Below are positions 52,924 to 61,956 of a stretch of 64,000 nt of DNA, in pieces (within the stretch, counting starts at the first letter, position 1; every line of letters starts with the position of its first letter). Source of the DNA: Pollutimonas harenae (GTDB lineage Bacteria; Pseudomonadota; Gammaproteobacteria; Burkholderiales; Burkholderiaceae_B); NCBI RefSeq assembly GCF_004153685.1, contig NZ_SDQD01000004.1, positions 62,001 to 126,000 on the forward strand, in the 5' to 3' direction. A program made the position numbers and the translations under genes. Under the pieces are notes generated by a model. It saw only the letters and a program-made list of their open reading frames with translations. It made no database searches and had not been told where the DNA came from.

Positions 52924-54324
52924 TTATTTAGTGGCCAGGGCCGGTGACAAGACACCTGCCTGTTCATTGCCCATATGGTGGCGTGTAGCGACCGGGCGAA
53001 CCATCATGTTGCAGATAAAGCCGACAACCAGCAGGCCGGACATCAGGTACATGGTGGCGGTATACGACTGAGCAGCAGGTACACCGTGGTCAACCTGGTA
53101 TTGCCGGATGTAGTTCACCAGTGTGGGGCCGAATATGCCGGCGGCTGCCCAGGCAGTCAGCAGACGGCCATGTATGCCACCTACATAACGGGTACCAAAA
53201 AGATCGGCCAAGTAGGCGGGAACGGTCGAGAAGCTGCCGCCATACATGGAAATGATGATGCAGTAGAACAGCACAAACAGGGCTACATTGCCCGCCGAGC
53301 CCATGCCAGGCACCAGGAAGTAGAGTGCTGTGCCCAGTACAAAAAAGATCGAATAGGTGTTCTTGCGGCCCATGTAGTCAGATACTGATGACCAGAAGAA
53401 ACGGCCCAGCATGTTGGCTAGCGACATGACTCCCACGAAGCCTGCCGCAGCAGCGGGAGTGATGGCACCTTTGAAGCTTTCCTGGATCATCACGGAAGCC
53501 TGTCCGAGCACGCCTATGCCGGCCGTGACGTTCAGGCACAGTGCCCACCACAACAACCAGAACTGAGGTGTCTTCAAGGCTTGGTCGATATGTACATGAT
53601 TACGTGAAATCATTGCATTCTGGTTGGCTTTGGGTTCCCAGCCGTTGGGTTTCCAATCGGCAGCAGGAATGCGTATGGCAAATGCGCCTATCATCATCGA
53701 GCAGAAATACAGCGCACCCATGACGACAAAGGTCTGGACGACACCGACCGATGTAGGAGTGCTGAAGTGCTTCATCAGGGCGACTGACATGGGTGACGCA
53801 ATGAAGGCGCCGCCGCCGAAGCCCATGATGGCCATGCCGGTGGCCATGCCGCGCTTGTCGGGAAACCATTTGATCAGTGTGGAAACAGGAGAAACATAGC
53901 CTATGCCCAGGCCTACGCCGCCAAGGACGCCGTATCCAAGGTAGACCAGCCATATCTGGTGCAACTGTACTCCTAGCGCCGCGACCATGAAGCCGCCGCC
54001 AAAGCAGCATGCTGCAGCAAACATGGCTTTGCGGGGACCAACCTCTTCCAGCCATTTGCCGGCGAAGGCGGCCGACAGTCCCAGGAAAAATATGGCCAGG
54101 CTGAAAATCCAGCCCAGGGTAGGCAAATCCCAGTCGCCCGCTGTGGACTCGGTAATGCCCAGCAGCTTGGTCATGGGGTTGTTGAATACCGAGAAGGCGT
54201 AGGCTTGCCCTATGCAAAGGTGTACGGCCAAAGCGGCGGGTGGAATCATCCAGCGGTTGAAACCAGGCGGAGCCGTGATACGTTCCTTGCTGAAGAAACC
54301 GTTATCTTTTGAAGCTGTGCTCAT
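52924..54324 (-). CDS. Oxalate/formate antiporter-type MFS transporter (OFA family)
   Basis: A 466-residue carrier with 12 membrane helices. RWMIPPAALAVHLCIGQAYA FSVFNNP, GLGIGYVSPVSTLIKWFPDK RGMATG and YGGSFSTVPAYLADLFGTRY are characteristic of the OxlT/OFA family. Start ATG 54324 with AGGAG upstream; a frame from 54402 adds a cysteine-rich stretch with no family match. It lies 123 bp after fdsD in the same direction. Placement next to formate dehydrogenase suggests formate or oxalate/formate transport. Confidence 0.88.
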   Translation of the reverse strand: MSTASKDNGFFSKERITAPPGFNRWMIPPAALAVHLCIGQAYAFSVFNNPMTKLLGITESTAGDWDLPTLGWIFSLAIFFLGLSAAFAGKWLEEVGPRKAMFAAACCFGGGFMVAALGVQLHQIWLVYLGYGVLGGVGLGIGYVSPVSTLIKWFPDKRGMATGMAIMGFGGGAFIASPMSVALMKHFSTPTSVGVVQTFVVMGALYFCSMMIGAFAIRIPAADWKPNGWEPKANQNAMISRNHVHIDQALKTPQFWLLWWALCLNVTAGIGVLGQASVMIQESFKGAITPAAAAGFVGVMSLANMLGRFFWSSVSDYMGRKNTYSIFFVLGTALYFLVPGMGSAGNVALFVLFYCIIISMYGGSFSTVPAYLADLFGTRYVGGIHGRLLTAWAAAGIFGPTLVNYIRQYQVDHGVPAAQSYTATMYLMSGLLVVGFICNMMVRPVATRHHMGNEQAGVLSPALATK

Positions 54325-54447
54325 GTTGTGTCTCCTAATGGCTGCTTTGGGAGCGGCCTTCATTACTGATGTGCAGAAGCAAGAAAAAAAGAAACCCCGC
54401 AACGGCTCGAGAGTCGTTGTGTATAGAGTGCTGCAGGGATGGGTGGG

Positions 54448-54711
54448 TCAGGGGGCGGTGCGGGTTTTGGGAGTCAGTTGCTCCTTGTTTCGGGTAATGG
54501 CCAGCAGGGCAATATCGCTGAGGGCGATCGTGCTTGCCTGGCCATCAGGCTGCTGTTCCAGGAAATCCAGCATGGCGATACGCATGCGGGGTTCCCAGAA
54601 TTTCTGAATATGGTTGGCTATACCGGCCAGACCTTCTTCGCGGTCTGGTAAGGCTTCGAAAAAATCGCCTATGCGGTTGGCCAGTTTTATAAGGTGGTCT
54701 ATGTTGTTCAA
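54448..54711 (-). CDS. fdsD: Formate dehydrogenase delta subunit FdsD
   Basis: An 87-residue protein. NNIDHLIKLANRIGDFFEAL PDREEGLAGIANHIQKFWEPRM, given here in two parts of the same stretch, matches FdsD, including the WEPRM motif. No ATG lies at the right place; a TTG at 54711 overlaps the fdhD stop (TTGA) and has GGGAG six bases upstream. In Cupriavidus/Rhodobacter FDHs the delta subunit helps assembly of the enzyme. Confidence 0.85.
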   Translation of the reverse strand: MNNIDHLIKLANRIGDFFEALPDREEGLAGIANHIQKFWEPRMRIAMLDFLEQQPDGQASTIALSDIALLAITRNKEQLTPKTRTAP

Positions 54712-55583
54712 GAGGCGCTCCCGCTGTCCAGGAATTCGTGATGACTGTATACGGTGAACAGGTTGCCGCGCGCAAAGCCCGCCAGCATTACGTTCAATTG
54801 GCACGCCATGTCGATGGCGTAAGAGGTAGGGGCGGATACCGCCACGAGGGCAGAAATGCCTGCCGAGGCAGCCTTCTGAACCATTTCGAAACTGGCGCGG
54901 CTGGAAATCACCGCGAACCCGGCCTGGTCGGAGTTTGGCCGCTGCGGCAACAGGCGCAAGCGATGGCCTATGAGTTTGTCCAGGGCATTGTGGCGTCCGA
55001 CGTCCTCACGCACGTATTCAATATCGCCGATGCTATTGGCCCATCCGGCCGCATGGGTGGCACCTGTGGTCTGGTGCAGCGCTTGCATGGAACGCAACTG
55101 TTCTACCGCTTTTGATATGGCCTGTGCCGAGTAGTGGCCGGGCTGGGGAAGCGGTAATGGGTCAAGTTGCCGCTGTACTTCATCCAGACTTTCGATGCCG
55201 CATAATCCGCAGCCTGTGCGACCGGCAAGGTTGCGCCGGCGCAGCTTCAGTTCGTTCAGGCAGGCGCTGGCTATGGTGACTTGTATGACCAGGCCCTGCG
55301 GGCGCTCGACGATATCCAGATCGTAGATGTCGCGGGCTGTGCGGATAATGCCTTCGGTGTAGGCGAAACCTACGGCAAAATCCTCGAGATTGGCGGGCGT
55401 CAGCAGCAAGGTTGCATGGCTGATGCCGTTGAACTCCAGTGCCACGGGGACTTCCTGGGCAATTTCGTCGTTCTCGGCGTGCATGGGTTTGCCGGCACCC
55501 GCGCGCCGGACTGTGTAAGACTTATGGCCAGCCAGCACCGTTGTAGTGTCAGGCTGATCGCTTGCTGTCATGGTGCCGGTCAT
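54708..55583 (-). CDS. fdsC: Formate dehydrogenase accessory sulfurtransferase FdhD/FdsC
   Basis: A 291-residue FdhD-family protein. The catalytic CGxC motif is GRTGCGLCGIESL (Cys125 and Cys128), and DVGRHNALDKLIGHRL and ISSRASFEMVQKAASAG are characteristic. It sulfurates the bis-MGD cofactor before insertion in FdsA. The ATG at 55583 is one base beyond the fdsA stop; an in-frame ATG four codons later also fits. Confidence 0.92.
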   Translation of the reverse strand: MTGTMTASDQPDTTTVLAGHKSYTVRRAGAGKPMHAENDEIAQEVPVALEFNGISHATLLLTPANLEDFAVGFAYTEGIIRTARDIYDLDIVERPQGLVIQVTIASACLNELKLRRRNLAGRTGCGLCGIESLDEVQRQLDPLPLPQPGHYSAQAISKAVEQLRSMQALHQTTGATHAAGWANSIGDIEYVREDVGRHNALDKLIGHRLRLLPQRPNSDQAGFAVISSRASFEMVQKAASAGISALVAVSAPTSYAIDMACQLNVMLAGFARGNLFTVYSHHEFLDSGSAS

Positions 55584-55584
55584 C

Positions 55585-58530
55585 CTATTGGGCAGGGGTT
55601 AATGTTTGTGCCGAGGTCTCGGCAGGTTCAGCTGCCACCTTAGGCTGTTCAGGTTTGGGGCTTTGTGTGGCCGTGGCATCCTGCCTGTTCTGGTCCAGCA
55701 GTTGCATCTGGATATCGCTGAAGCGCGACCATCGGGCTTGCCACTGTGAAGGTTCGGTTACCAGCCTGGCCTGTACTGCTGTCACTTTGTATTCAGGACA
55801 ATCGGTAGCCCAGTCGGTGCTGTCGGTGGTGACTACGTTTGCGCCTGATTCCGGAAAATGGAAGGTGGTGTAAAGCACTCCCGGCTGCACGCGGGTTGTT
55901 ACGTCGGCACGCAGGACGGTTTCGCCCGAACGGCTTTGTACCGCCACCATATCGCCAGCGCGTATGCCGCGATCTTCTGCATCTTGCGGATGCATTTCAA
56001 GCAGGTCTTCGCTGTGCCACAAGACGTTCGGGGTGCGTCGTGTTTGTGCCCCAACGTTGTATTGCGACAGGATGCGGCCGGTGGTGAGCAGCAATGGGAA
56101 TTGACGTGTGCTGCGTTCGTCGCTGGGTATGTATTTGGTGATCATGAATTTGCCCTTGCCGCGCACGAACTCGTTAACGTGCATGGTGGGCGTGCCATCG
56201 GGAGCATCGGCATTGCATGGCCACTGTACGCTGCCGCCGAGTTCGTCGATTTTCTTGAATGAAACGCCCTGGAACGTGGGTGTCAGGCGGGCGATTTCAT
56301 CCATGATTTCGCTGGGGTGGTTGTAGTGCATGGGGTAGCCCAGCGCGTTGGACAGCGCGCAGGTTGCTTCCCAGTCGGCCATGCCCGCCTTGGGCTCCAT
56401 GACTTTGCGTACCCGGGATACGCGCCGTTCGGCGTTGGTGAATGTTCCGTCTTTTTCAAGAAAAGATGAGCCCGGCAGGAAAACGTGCGCGTACTTGGCT
56501 GTTTCATTCAGGAAAATATCATGGACGATAATGCACTCCATGGATGCGAGCGCTGCGGCGACGTGCTGGGTATCGGGGTCGGATTGAACAATGTCCTCAC
56601 CTTGGCAGTACAAGGCCTTGAATGAGCCGCTGATGGCCGCATCGAACATGTTTGGGATGCGCAGGCCAGGCTCGGCCTGTAGCGTGACACCCCATTCGCG
56701 TTCGAACTCGCCGCGTACGACGTCGTCGGAAATATGGCGGTAGCCGGGCAGCTCGTGAGGGAAGGAGCCCATGTCGCAGGACCCCTGCACATTATTCTGT
56801 CCACGCAAGGGATTCACGCCTACGCCCTCGCGGCCAAGGTTGCCGGTAGCCATGGCCAGGTTGGCGATGGCCATCACAGTGGTTGAGCCCTGGCTGTGCT
56901 CGGTGACGCCCAGGCCATAATAAATGGCGCCATTGCCTTGCGTTGCATACAAGCGTGCCGCGCCACGCAGGTCGGCTGCCGGTACACCGGTTTCGGCTTC
57001 CATGGCTTCGGGAGAGTTCTCGGGCGATGAGACGAAATCGCGCCATTGCTGGAAGGCCAGCGTTTCGCAGCGCTCGGCTACATAGGCTTCATCGATCAGG
57101 CCTTCTGTGGCAATCACGTGAGCCATGCAGGTGAGTACGGCTGTGTTGGTGCCAGGACGCACGGGCAAGTGATAGTCGGCTTTGATGTGCGGGGCGTCGA
57201 CCAGCTCGATCTGGCGTGGGTCTATGACTATGAGTCTTGCGCCCTCTCGCAGACGCCGTTTCAGACGCGAGGCGAATACCGGGTGGGCTGCGCTGGGGTT
57301 GGCTCCCATGACGATGACCACGTCGGAATGCATGACGGAGTCGAAGGTTTGGGTGCCCGCTGATTCGCCTAGGGTGGTTTTCAGGCCGTAGCCAGTGGGC
57401 GAGTGGCAGACTCGGGCGCAGGTATCGACGTTATTCGTGCCAAAGGCGGCACGTACCAGTTTCTGAACCAGGTAGGTTTCTTCGTTGGTACAGCGCGAGG
57501 AAGTCAGACCGCCCACCGAGTTTTGCCCGTACTTGGCCTGTATGCGTTTGATCTCCGATGCTGCATGGTTCAGGGCCTCGTCCCAGCTGACTTCCTGCCA
57601 TGGGTCGCTGATGCTGGCCCGTATCATGGGCTTGAGCATGCGATCTTCGTGGGTAGCGTAGCCCCAGGCAAAACGCCCTTTGACGCAGGAATGGCCGCGG
57701 TTGGCCTGGCCGTCTTTCCAGGGCACCATGCGCACGACTTCCTGGCCTTTCATTTCGGCTTTGAAGGAGCAGCCCACGCCGCAATAGGCGCAGGTGGTGA
57801 TGATGGAATGTTCGGCCTGACCCATCTCGATGACGGATTTTTCCATTAACGACGAGGTGGGGCAGGCCTGTACACAGGCGCCACAGGAAACGCAGTCGCT
57901 ATCCAGGAAGGAATCGTGCTGCCCCGCTGTTACGCGCGAGTCAAAGCCTCTACCTGTGATGGTCAGTGCAAATGTACCCTGGACTTCATCGCAGGCGCGC
58001 ACGCAACGGCTGCAGACTATGCATTTGCTCGGGTCATAGGTGAAATAAGGATTGGACTCGTCTGCTGTGTCGTTCAGGTGGTTCTCGCCGTCAAATCCGT
58101 AGCGCACATTGCGTAGTCCGACAACACCAGCCATGTCTTGCAGTTCGCAATCGCCGTTGGCGGGACAGGTCAGGCAGTCCAGGGGGTGGTCGGAAATATA
58201 CAGCTCCATCACGTTGCGGCGCAGTTCGTGCAGCTTGGGCGTTTCCGTCCAGATGACCATGCCGTTCTCGACGGGGGTGGTGCATGAGGCCGGATAGCCG
58301 CGCCGGCCTTCGATCTGCACCAGGCACAGGCGGCAGGAGCCGAAGGCCTCGAGGTTGTCGGAAGCGCACAGCTTGGGGATATTGATGCCGGCTTCTGCAG
58401 CGGCGCGCATGACTGACGTACCCGCAGGTACTTCCATGTCGGTGCCGTCTATGGTTAGCGTAACTGTTTCGGTGCTGGTCGAAGCTGGGGTGCCGAAATC
58501 CCGTTCACGTTTGGCGATAGTCTCTAGCAT
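55585..58530 (-). CDS. fdsA: NAD-dependent formate dehydrogenase alpha (Mo-bis-MGD) subunit FdsA
   Basis: A 981-residue catalytic subunit. It begins with a [2Fe-2S] NuoG-like domain (LCASDNLEAFGSCRLCLVQ ... ASCTTPV), then a His-Cys motif region (HPLDCLTCPANGDCELQD), two [4Fe-4S] sites (KCIVCSRCVRACDEVQG; DCVSCGACVQACPTSSL) and a further cluster (CAYCGVGCSFKAEM). The active-site Mo ligand is Cys375 with His376 in ARVCHSPTGYGLKT; it is a cysteine, not selenocysteine. The C-terminal molybdopterin-dinucleotide domain ends the protein. The ATG at 58530 has GGAG upstream; the frame extends into fdsB without similarity. Confidence 0.95.
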   Translation of the reverse strand: MLETIAKRERDFGTPASTSTETVTLTIDGTDMEVPAGTSVMRAAAEAGINIPKLCASDNLEAFGSCRLCLVQIEGRRGYPASCTTPVENGMVIWTETPKLHELRRNVMELYISDHPLDCLTCPANGDCELQDMAGVVGLRNVRYGFDGENHLNDTADESNPYFTYDPSKCIVCSRCVRACDEVQGTFALTITGRGFDSRVTAGQHDSFLDSDCVSCGACVQACPTSSLMEKSVIEMGQAEHSIITTCAYCGVGCSFKAEMKGQEVVRMVPWKDGQANRGHSCVKGRFAWGYATHEDRMLKPMIRASISDPWQEVSWDEALNHAASEIKRIQAKYGQNSVGGLTSSRCTNEETYLVQKLVRAAFGTNNVDTCARVCHSPTGYGLKTTLGESAGTQTFDSVMHSDVVIVMGANPSAAHPVFASRLKRRLREGARLIVIDPRQIELVDAPHIKADYHLPVRPGTNTAVLTCMAHVIATEGLIDEAYVAERCETLAFQQWRDFVSSPENSPEAMEAETGVPAADLRGAARLYATQGNGAIYYGLGVTEHSQGSTTVMAIANLAMATGNLGREGVGVNPLRGQNNVQGSCDMGSFPHELPGYRHISDDVVRGEFEREWGVTLQAEPGLRIPNMFDAAISGSFKALYCQGEDIVQSDPDTQHVAAALASMECIIVHDIFLNETAKYAHVFLPGSSFLEKDGTFTNAERRVSRVRKVMEPKAGMADWEATCALSNALGYPMHYNHPSEIMDEIARLTPTFQGVSFKKIDELGGSVQWPCNADAPDGTPTMHVNEFVRGKGKFMITKYIPSDERSTRQFPLLLTTGRILSQYNVGAQTRRTPNVLWHSEDLLEMHPQDAEDRGIRAGDMVAVQSRSGETVLRADVTTRVQPGVLYTTFHFPESGANVVTTDSTDWATDCPEYKVTAVQARLVTEPSQWQARWSRFSDIQMQLLDQNRQDATATQSPKPEQPKVAAEPAETSAQTLTPAQ

Positions 58531-58541
58531 TGTGGGCTCCG

Positions 58542-60113
58542 TCAGGCGATTTGCGTGTTGTTGGTTTGTGTAGCGGGCAGGCCGAAGTCTTCGGGAAAGT
58601 GTTCTAGCGCCGACAGCACGGGGTAGGGCGTCATGCCGCCCAATGCACATAGGGAGCCGGCCAGCATGGTGTCGCACAGATCGCGCAGCAGAACAACTTG
58701 GGCTTCGCGTTGTTCATTGCGGCGTATTTTTGCTATGACCTCGGTGCCGCGTACGGCGCCAATGCGACAGGGGGTACATTTGCCACAGGACTCGATGGCA
58801 CAGAATTCCATGGCGTATTCAGCCAGGACAGACATATCGGCGGTTTCATCGAAGGCCACCAGGCCGCCGTGCCCCACCATGGCCTGCATGGCTGCGTAAG
58901 CTTCGTAGTCTATGGGTGTACTCCATTGTGACTCGGGCAGGTAGGCGCCCAGGGGCCCGCCAACCTGCACTGCACGCAAGGGCTTGCCGCTGGCGCTGCC
59001 ACCGCCAAAGTCATACAGAAGCTCGTTCAGTGTCAGGCCAAACGCCTTTTCAACCAGGCCTCCTTGCTTCAGGTTGCCGGCCAGCTGGAAGGGCAGGGTG
59101 CCTGTGGACCGGCCCATGCCGTAGTCGCGATAGAAGTCGGCACCGCGCGCAAGAATAATGGGTACTGAAGCCAGTGATATGACGTTGTTGATGACGGTGG
59201 GTTTGCCGAACAGGCCGGCTATGGCTGGTAGTGGCGGTTTGGCGCGAACCAGGCCACGCCTGCCTTCCAGGCTTTCAAGCATTGAGGTTTCTTCGCCGCA
59301 TATATAGGCGCCCGCAGCGGTGCGAACCTCCAGATCGAAGGCGTGTCCGCTGTTGCGGATATTGCTTCCCAGCCAGCCGGCCTCGCGTGCATGACTTATG
59401 GCAGTTTCAAGGGCTGCAATGGCATAGGGGTATTCGGAGCGCACGTAGATGTAGCCGTAGGTAGCTTCAGTGGCCAGGCCTGCGATAGTCATGCCTTCTA
59501 TCAGTACATAGGGGTCACCCTCCATGAGCATGCGATCGGAAAAAGTACCGGAGTCACCTTCGTCAGCGTTGCAGACTATGTATTTCTGGTCGGCAGGTGT
59601 AGCCAGTACGGTTTTCCATTTGATGCCAGTAGGAAAGGCGGCACCGCCTCGTCCGCGCAAGCCCGATGCGGTGACTTGTTCGACAATGGCAGAGGGCGAT
59701 AGGGTCAGTGCCTGTTCAAGCCCTTTGAAGCCATTGTGAGCCTGGTAGTCAGACAGGGACAGAGGGTCGGTGATGCCGACCCGGGCGAAGGTAAGGCGTT
59801 CTTGGCGTTTCAAATAGGGAATTTCTTCGGTCAGGCCGTGTGCCAGCGCATGGGGTTTGCCTTCGAGCCAGCCCGCATCAAATAGCCCTGCCACGTCTTG
59901 CTGTTCGACGGGGCCATAGGCAACGCGACCGGCCGAAGTCTGGATCTCGACCAGGGTTTCCAGCCAGAGCAGGCCGCGCGAACCATTGCGCACAAGCTCT
60001 ATGGCCAGGCCACGGCGTTCAGCTTCCTGGGCGACGGCGACGGCGACGGCATTGGCGCCTACCGCGATGGCGGCGCTGTCTTTGGGAACAAATACCTTGA
60101 TGGCCGTGCTCAT
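58542..60113 (-). CDS. fdsB: NAD-dependent formate dehydrogenase beta (FMN/NAD) subunit FdsB
   Basis: A 523-residue NuoF homologue with an N-terminal thioredoxin-like part. FMN/NAD motifs: ASGLRGRGGAAFPTGIKWKT, NADEGDSGTFSDRMLMEGDP and AGAYICGEETSMLESLEGRR. The [4Fe-4S] site is ESCGKCTPCRIG with a further cysteine in SLCALGGM. It passes electrons from the Fe-S chain to NAD+. It overlaps fdsG by 4 bp and fdsA follows after 11 bp. Confidence 0.95.
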   Translation of the reverse strand: MSTAIKVFVPKDSAAIAVGANAVAVAVAQEAERRGLAIELVRNGSRGLLWLETLVEIQTSAGRVAYGPVEQQDVAGLFDAGWLEGKPHALAHGLTEEIPYLKRQERLTFARVGITDPLSLSDYQAHNGFKGLEQALTLSPSAIVEQVTASGLRGRGGAAFPTGIKWKTVLATPADQKYIVCNADEGDSGTFSDRMLMEGDPYVLIEGMTIAGLATEATYGYIYVRSEYPYAIAALETAISHAREAGWLGSNIRNSGHAFDLEVRTAAGAYICGEETSMLESLEGRRGLVRAKPPLPAIAGLFGKPTVINNVISLASVPIILARGADFYRDYGMGRSTGTLPFQLAGNLKQGGLVEKAFGLTLNELLYDFGGGSASGKPLRAVQVGGPLGAYLPESQWSTPIDYEAYAAMQAMVGHGGLVAFDETADMSVLAEYAMEFCAIESCGKCTPCRIGAVRGTEVIAKIRRNEQREAQVVLLRDLCDTMLAGSLCALGGMTPYPVLSALEHFPEDFGLPATQTNNTQIA

Positions 60114-60616
60114 GCCATGCCTCCTTCGGCCTGCAGCAGGCGGTCGAGTTTTTCAGGGGTCATGCGGGCATATGGCTGGTCATTGATCATGACTGCCGGA
60201 GATTGTGCACAGAGACCCAGGCAATAAACGGGCTCGAGCGTGACGGCACCATTAGCGGTGGTCTCATGGAAATCACAGCCCAGGCTTGCACGAGCGTGCT
60301 CGGCCAGCGCATTGCCACCCATGGCCTGGCAGGACTCGGCCCGGCAAACCTGGAGCACAACCGGCCCGGCGGGCGTTTCGCGGAAATGCGGATAAAAGCT
60401 GATGACGCCTTGTATTTCTGCACGTGATCGCTGTAAGGCCTGCGCCAGCAGTGGAACTGCTGGCGCGGGAATACAGCCCAGCGCATGTTGTATGGCATGC
60501 AGGATGGGCAGCAGATTGCCTAGTTGACCCTCGTATTGTTGCAGTGCCTGTTGTGTGACCTGCTGCACGGTTTCGTCGGACGGGCTGAACTCATTTGAAT
60601 CTGATGGCGTATGCAT
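60110..60616 (-). CDS. fdsG: NAD-dependent formate dehydrogenase gamma ([2Fe-2S]) subunit FdsG
   Basis: A 168-residue NuoE homologue with a thioredoxin-like [2Fe-2S] fold; the four cysteines are in LQVCRAESCQAMGG and PVYCLGLCAQSPAV. First gene of the fdsGBACD operon; the promoter lies in the 211-bp gap with the divergent regulator. GGAACG sits close before the ATG at 60616. Confidence 0.93.
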   Translation of the reverse strand: MHTPSDSNEFSPSDETVQQVTQQALQQYEGQLGNLLPILHAIQHALGCIPAPAVPLLAQALQRSRAEIQGVISFYPHFRETPAGPVVLQVCRAESCQAMGGNALAEHARASLGCDFHETTANGAVTLEPVYCLGLCAQSPAVMINDQPYARMTPEKLDRLLQAEGGMA

Positions 60617-60661
60617 GACGCGTTCCTTCCTTTGCGGAGCTTTTTTGTGTTTGCTGTCTCT

Positions 60662-60683
60662 TATATGCTTTAAATTGCATATA
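60662..60683. promoter_or_regulatory. Palindromic operator candidate between fdsG and its regulator
   Basis: TATATGC (60662-60668) and GCATATA (60677-60683) are exact reverse complements with an 8-bp A/T spacer. It lies 46 bp upstream of fdsG, within the very A/T-rich intergenic region 60617-60827, and is a likely binding site for the divergent regulator. Confidence 0.5.
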
Positions 60684-60755
60684 TCTAATTATTCAATTTA
60701 AGGTAATCTACACTCGGTAAATCAATCAATCAATAAGAAAAAAATCACATATAAG

Positions 60756-60793
60756 ATGTTTTTCCTCCTTTAATTATAGGAAATTAAAAACAT
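60756..60793. promoter_or_regulatory. Second inverted repeat before the fds regulator gene
   Basis: ATGTTTTT (60756-60763) and AAAAACAT (60786-60793) are exact reverse complements 22 bp apart, with TTTCC/GGAAA nested inside. The repeat ends 34 bp before the regulator ATG and could be an autoregulatory site or a leader hairpin; low G+C makes chance a concern. Confidence 0.35.
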
Positions 60794-60827
60794 ATAAAAC
60801 CGTATAAATAGCGGTATGAGGTGACAT

Positions 60828-61934
60828 ATGTCGTACAAGTTCAAGGCGCGTTTAAGCTCTGAGTGGGTGCTGGAAAAGCCTTCGGGCACATTGCTGTCAT
60901 TAAGCGAGGTGCTGCGTTTGCTGGCGGCCGTTGATGCCACCGGGCATATTTCGGGCGCCTGTAAGGCGTGTGGGCTGTCGTATCGGCATGCCTGGGGGCT
61001 TTTGCGCAACGCCGAAAAAGAATTTGAAGCACCGCTTATTGAAACTTCGCGCCGGCAGGGCTCCAAGCTCACGACTTTTGGCCAGCATCTTATCTGGGCC
61101 AATCGTCGCCTCGATGCACGCCTTATGCCCACACTTGAAAGCATGGCTTCGGAACTGCAGGAAGAGCTCGAACGCCTGTATCCCGAAAGCACACAGCGCC
61201 TGCGCTTGCACGCCAGCCACGGTTTTGCCGTTGAAGGTCTGATGCAACTGGCCAACGGCATGGATATGTCGCCGCTGGAGTTGCGGTACCGTACCGCCAT
61301 CGAGGCCCTGGCGTCGCTCGATCGGGCTGAGTGTGACCTGGCGGGCTTCCAGGTACCTGTGGGTGAGTTCGAACGGCCCATACTTAAGCGTTATGCGCAG
61401 TGGTTCGATCCTGATCGTCATCGTCTCATCCATTTGGCTGTGCGCAATACGGGCATGTTCGTCAAACCGGATAACCCCAAGGGCATCACCTCGGTTGCTG
61501 CTCTGAACAATCAGGATGTCCGTTTCGTCAATCGACAAATAGGATCCAGCACGCGTTTTCTGGTTGGGCTCATGCTGGAACAGCTCAAGATCGATACCGC
61601 CAAAGTGCTGGGTTTTGACAGCAGTGAATTCACGCATATGGCGATTGCCGCGCATATTGCCAGCGGCATGGCCGATGTGGGCATAGGGGTGGAGACTGCC
61701 GCCTGGCGTTGTGGCCTGGCATTCATTCCTCTGGTCAAAGAACGCTACTTCTTTGCTGTGCATCGTGATACCTTGGATACGCCCAATATGCAGCGCTTGC
61801 TGGATTTGATGAACGGAGATCAGTATCAGGCTTATGTTGCGCAACTGGTGGGCTATGATGCCAGTCATATGGGGCAGGTGCAGACGCTCGAAGAGGCCTT
61901 TGGTGCCGACTTCGTCGCTTCTCTGGGCAGATAG
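60828..61934 (+). CDS. ModE/LysR-like regulator with periplasmic-binding-protein-like domain (FdsR candidate)
   Basis: A 368-residue protein. The N-terminal winged helix (LSLSEVLRLLAAVDATGHIS GACKACGLSYRHAW; LRNAEKEFEAPLIETSRRQG) resembles ModE and the LysR DNA-binding domain. After a helical linker (about 95-120), a PBP-like domain follows (RLRLHASHGFAVEGLMQLAN; SSTRFLVGLMLEQLKIDTAK; IASGMADVGIGVETAAWRCG), as in HTH proteins that sense oxyanions. GAGGTG precedes the ATG. It is divergent from fdsG, so it probably controls the fds operon in response to formate or molybdate. Confidence 0.85.
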   Translation: MSYKFKARLSSEWVLEKPSGTLLSLSEVLRLLAAVDATGHISGACKACGLSYRHAWGLLRNAEKEFEAPLIETSRRQGSKLTTFGQHLIWANRRLDARLMPTLESMASELQEELERLYPESTQRLRLHASHGFAVEGLMQLANGMDMSPLELRYRTAIEALASLDRAECDLAGFQVPVGEFERPILKRYAQWFDPDRHRLIHLAVRNTGMFVKPDNPKGITSVAALNNQDVRFVNRQIGSSTRFLVGLMLEQLKIDTAKVLGFDSSEFTHMAIAAHIASGMADVGIGVETAAWRCGLAFIPLVKERYFFAVHRDTLDTPNMQRLLDLMNGDQYQAYVAQLVGYDASHMGQVQTLEEAFGADFVASLGR

Positions 61935-61956
61935 GCAATAGGTTTATGATTACCTT

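Noticed and set aside
55585-58530. Selenocysteine in the formate dehydrogenase
   Set aside because: The active-site codon encodes Cys375 in VCHSPT and no in-frame TGA is present.
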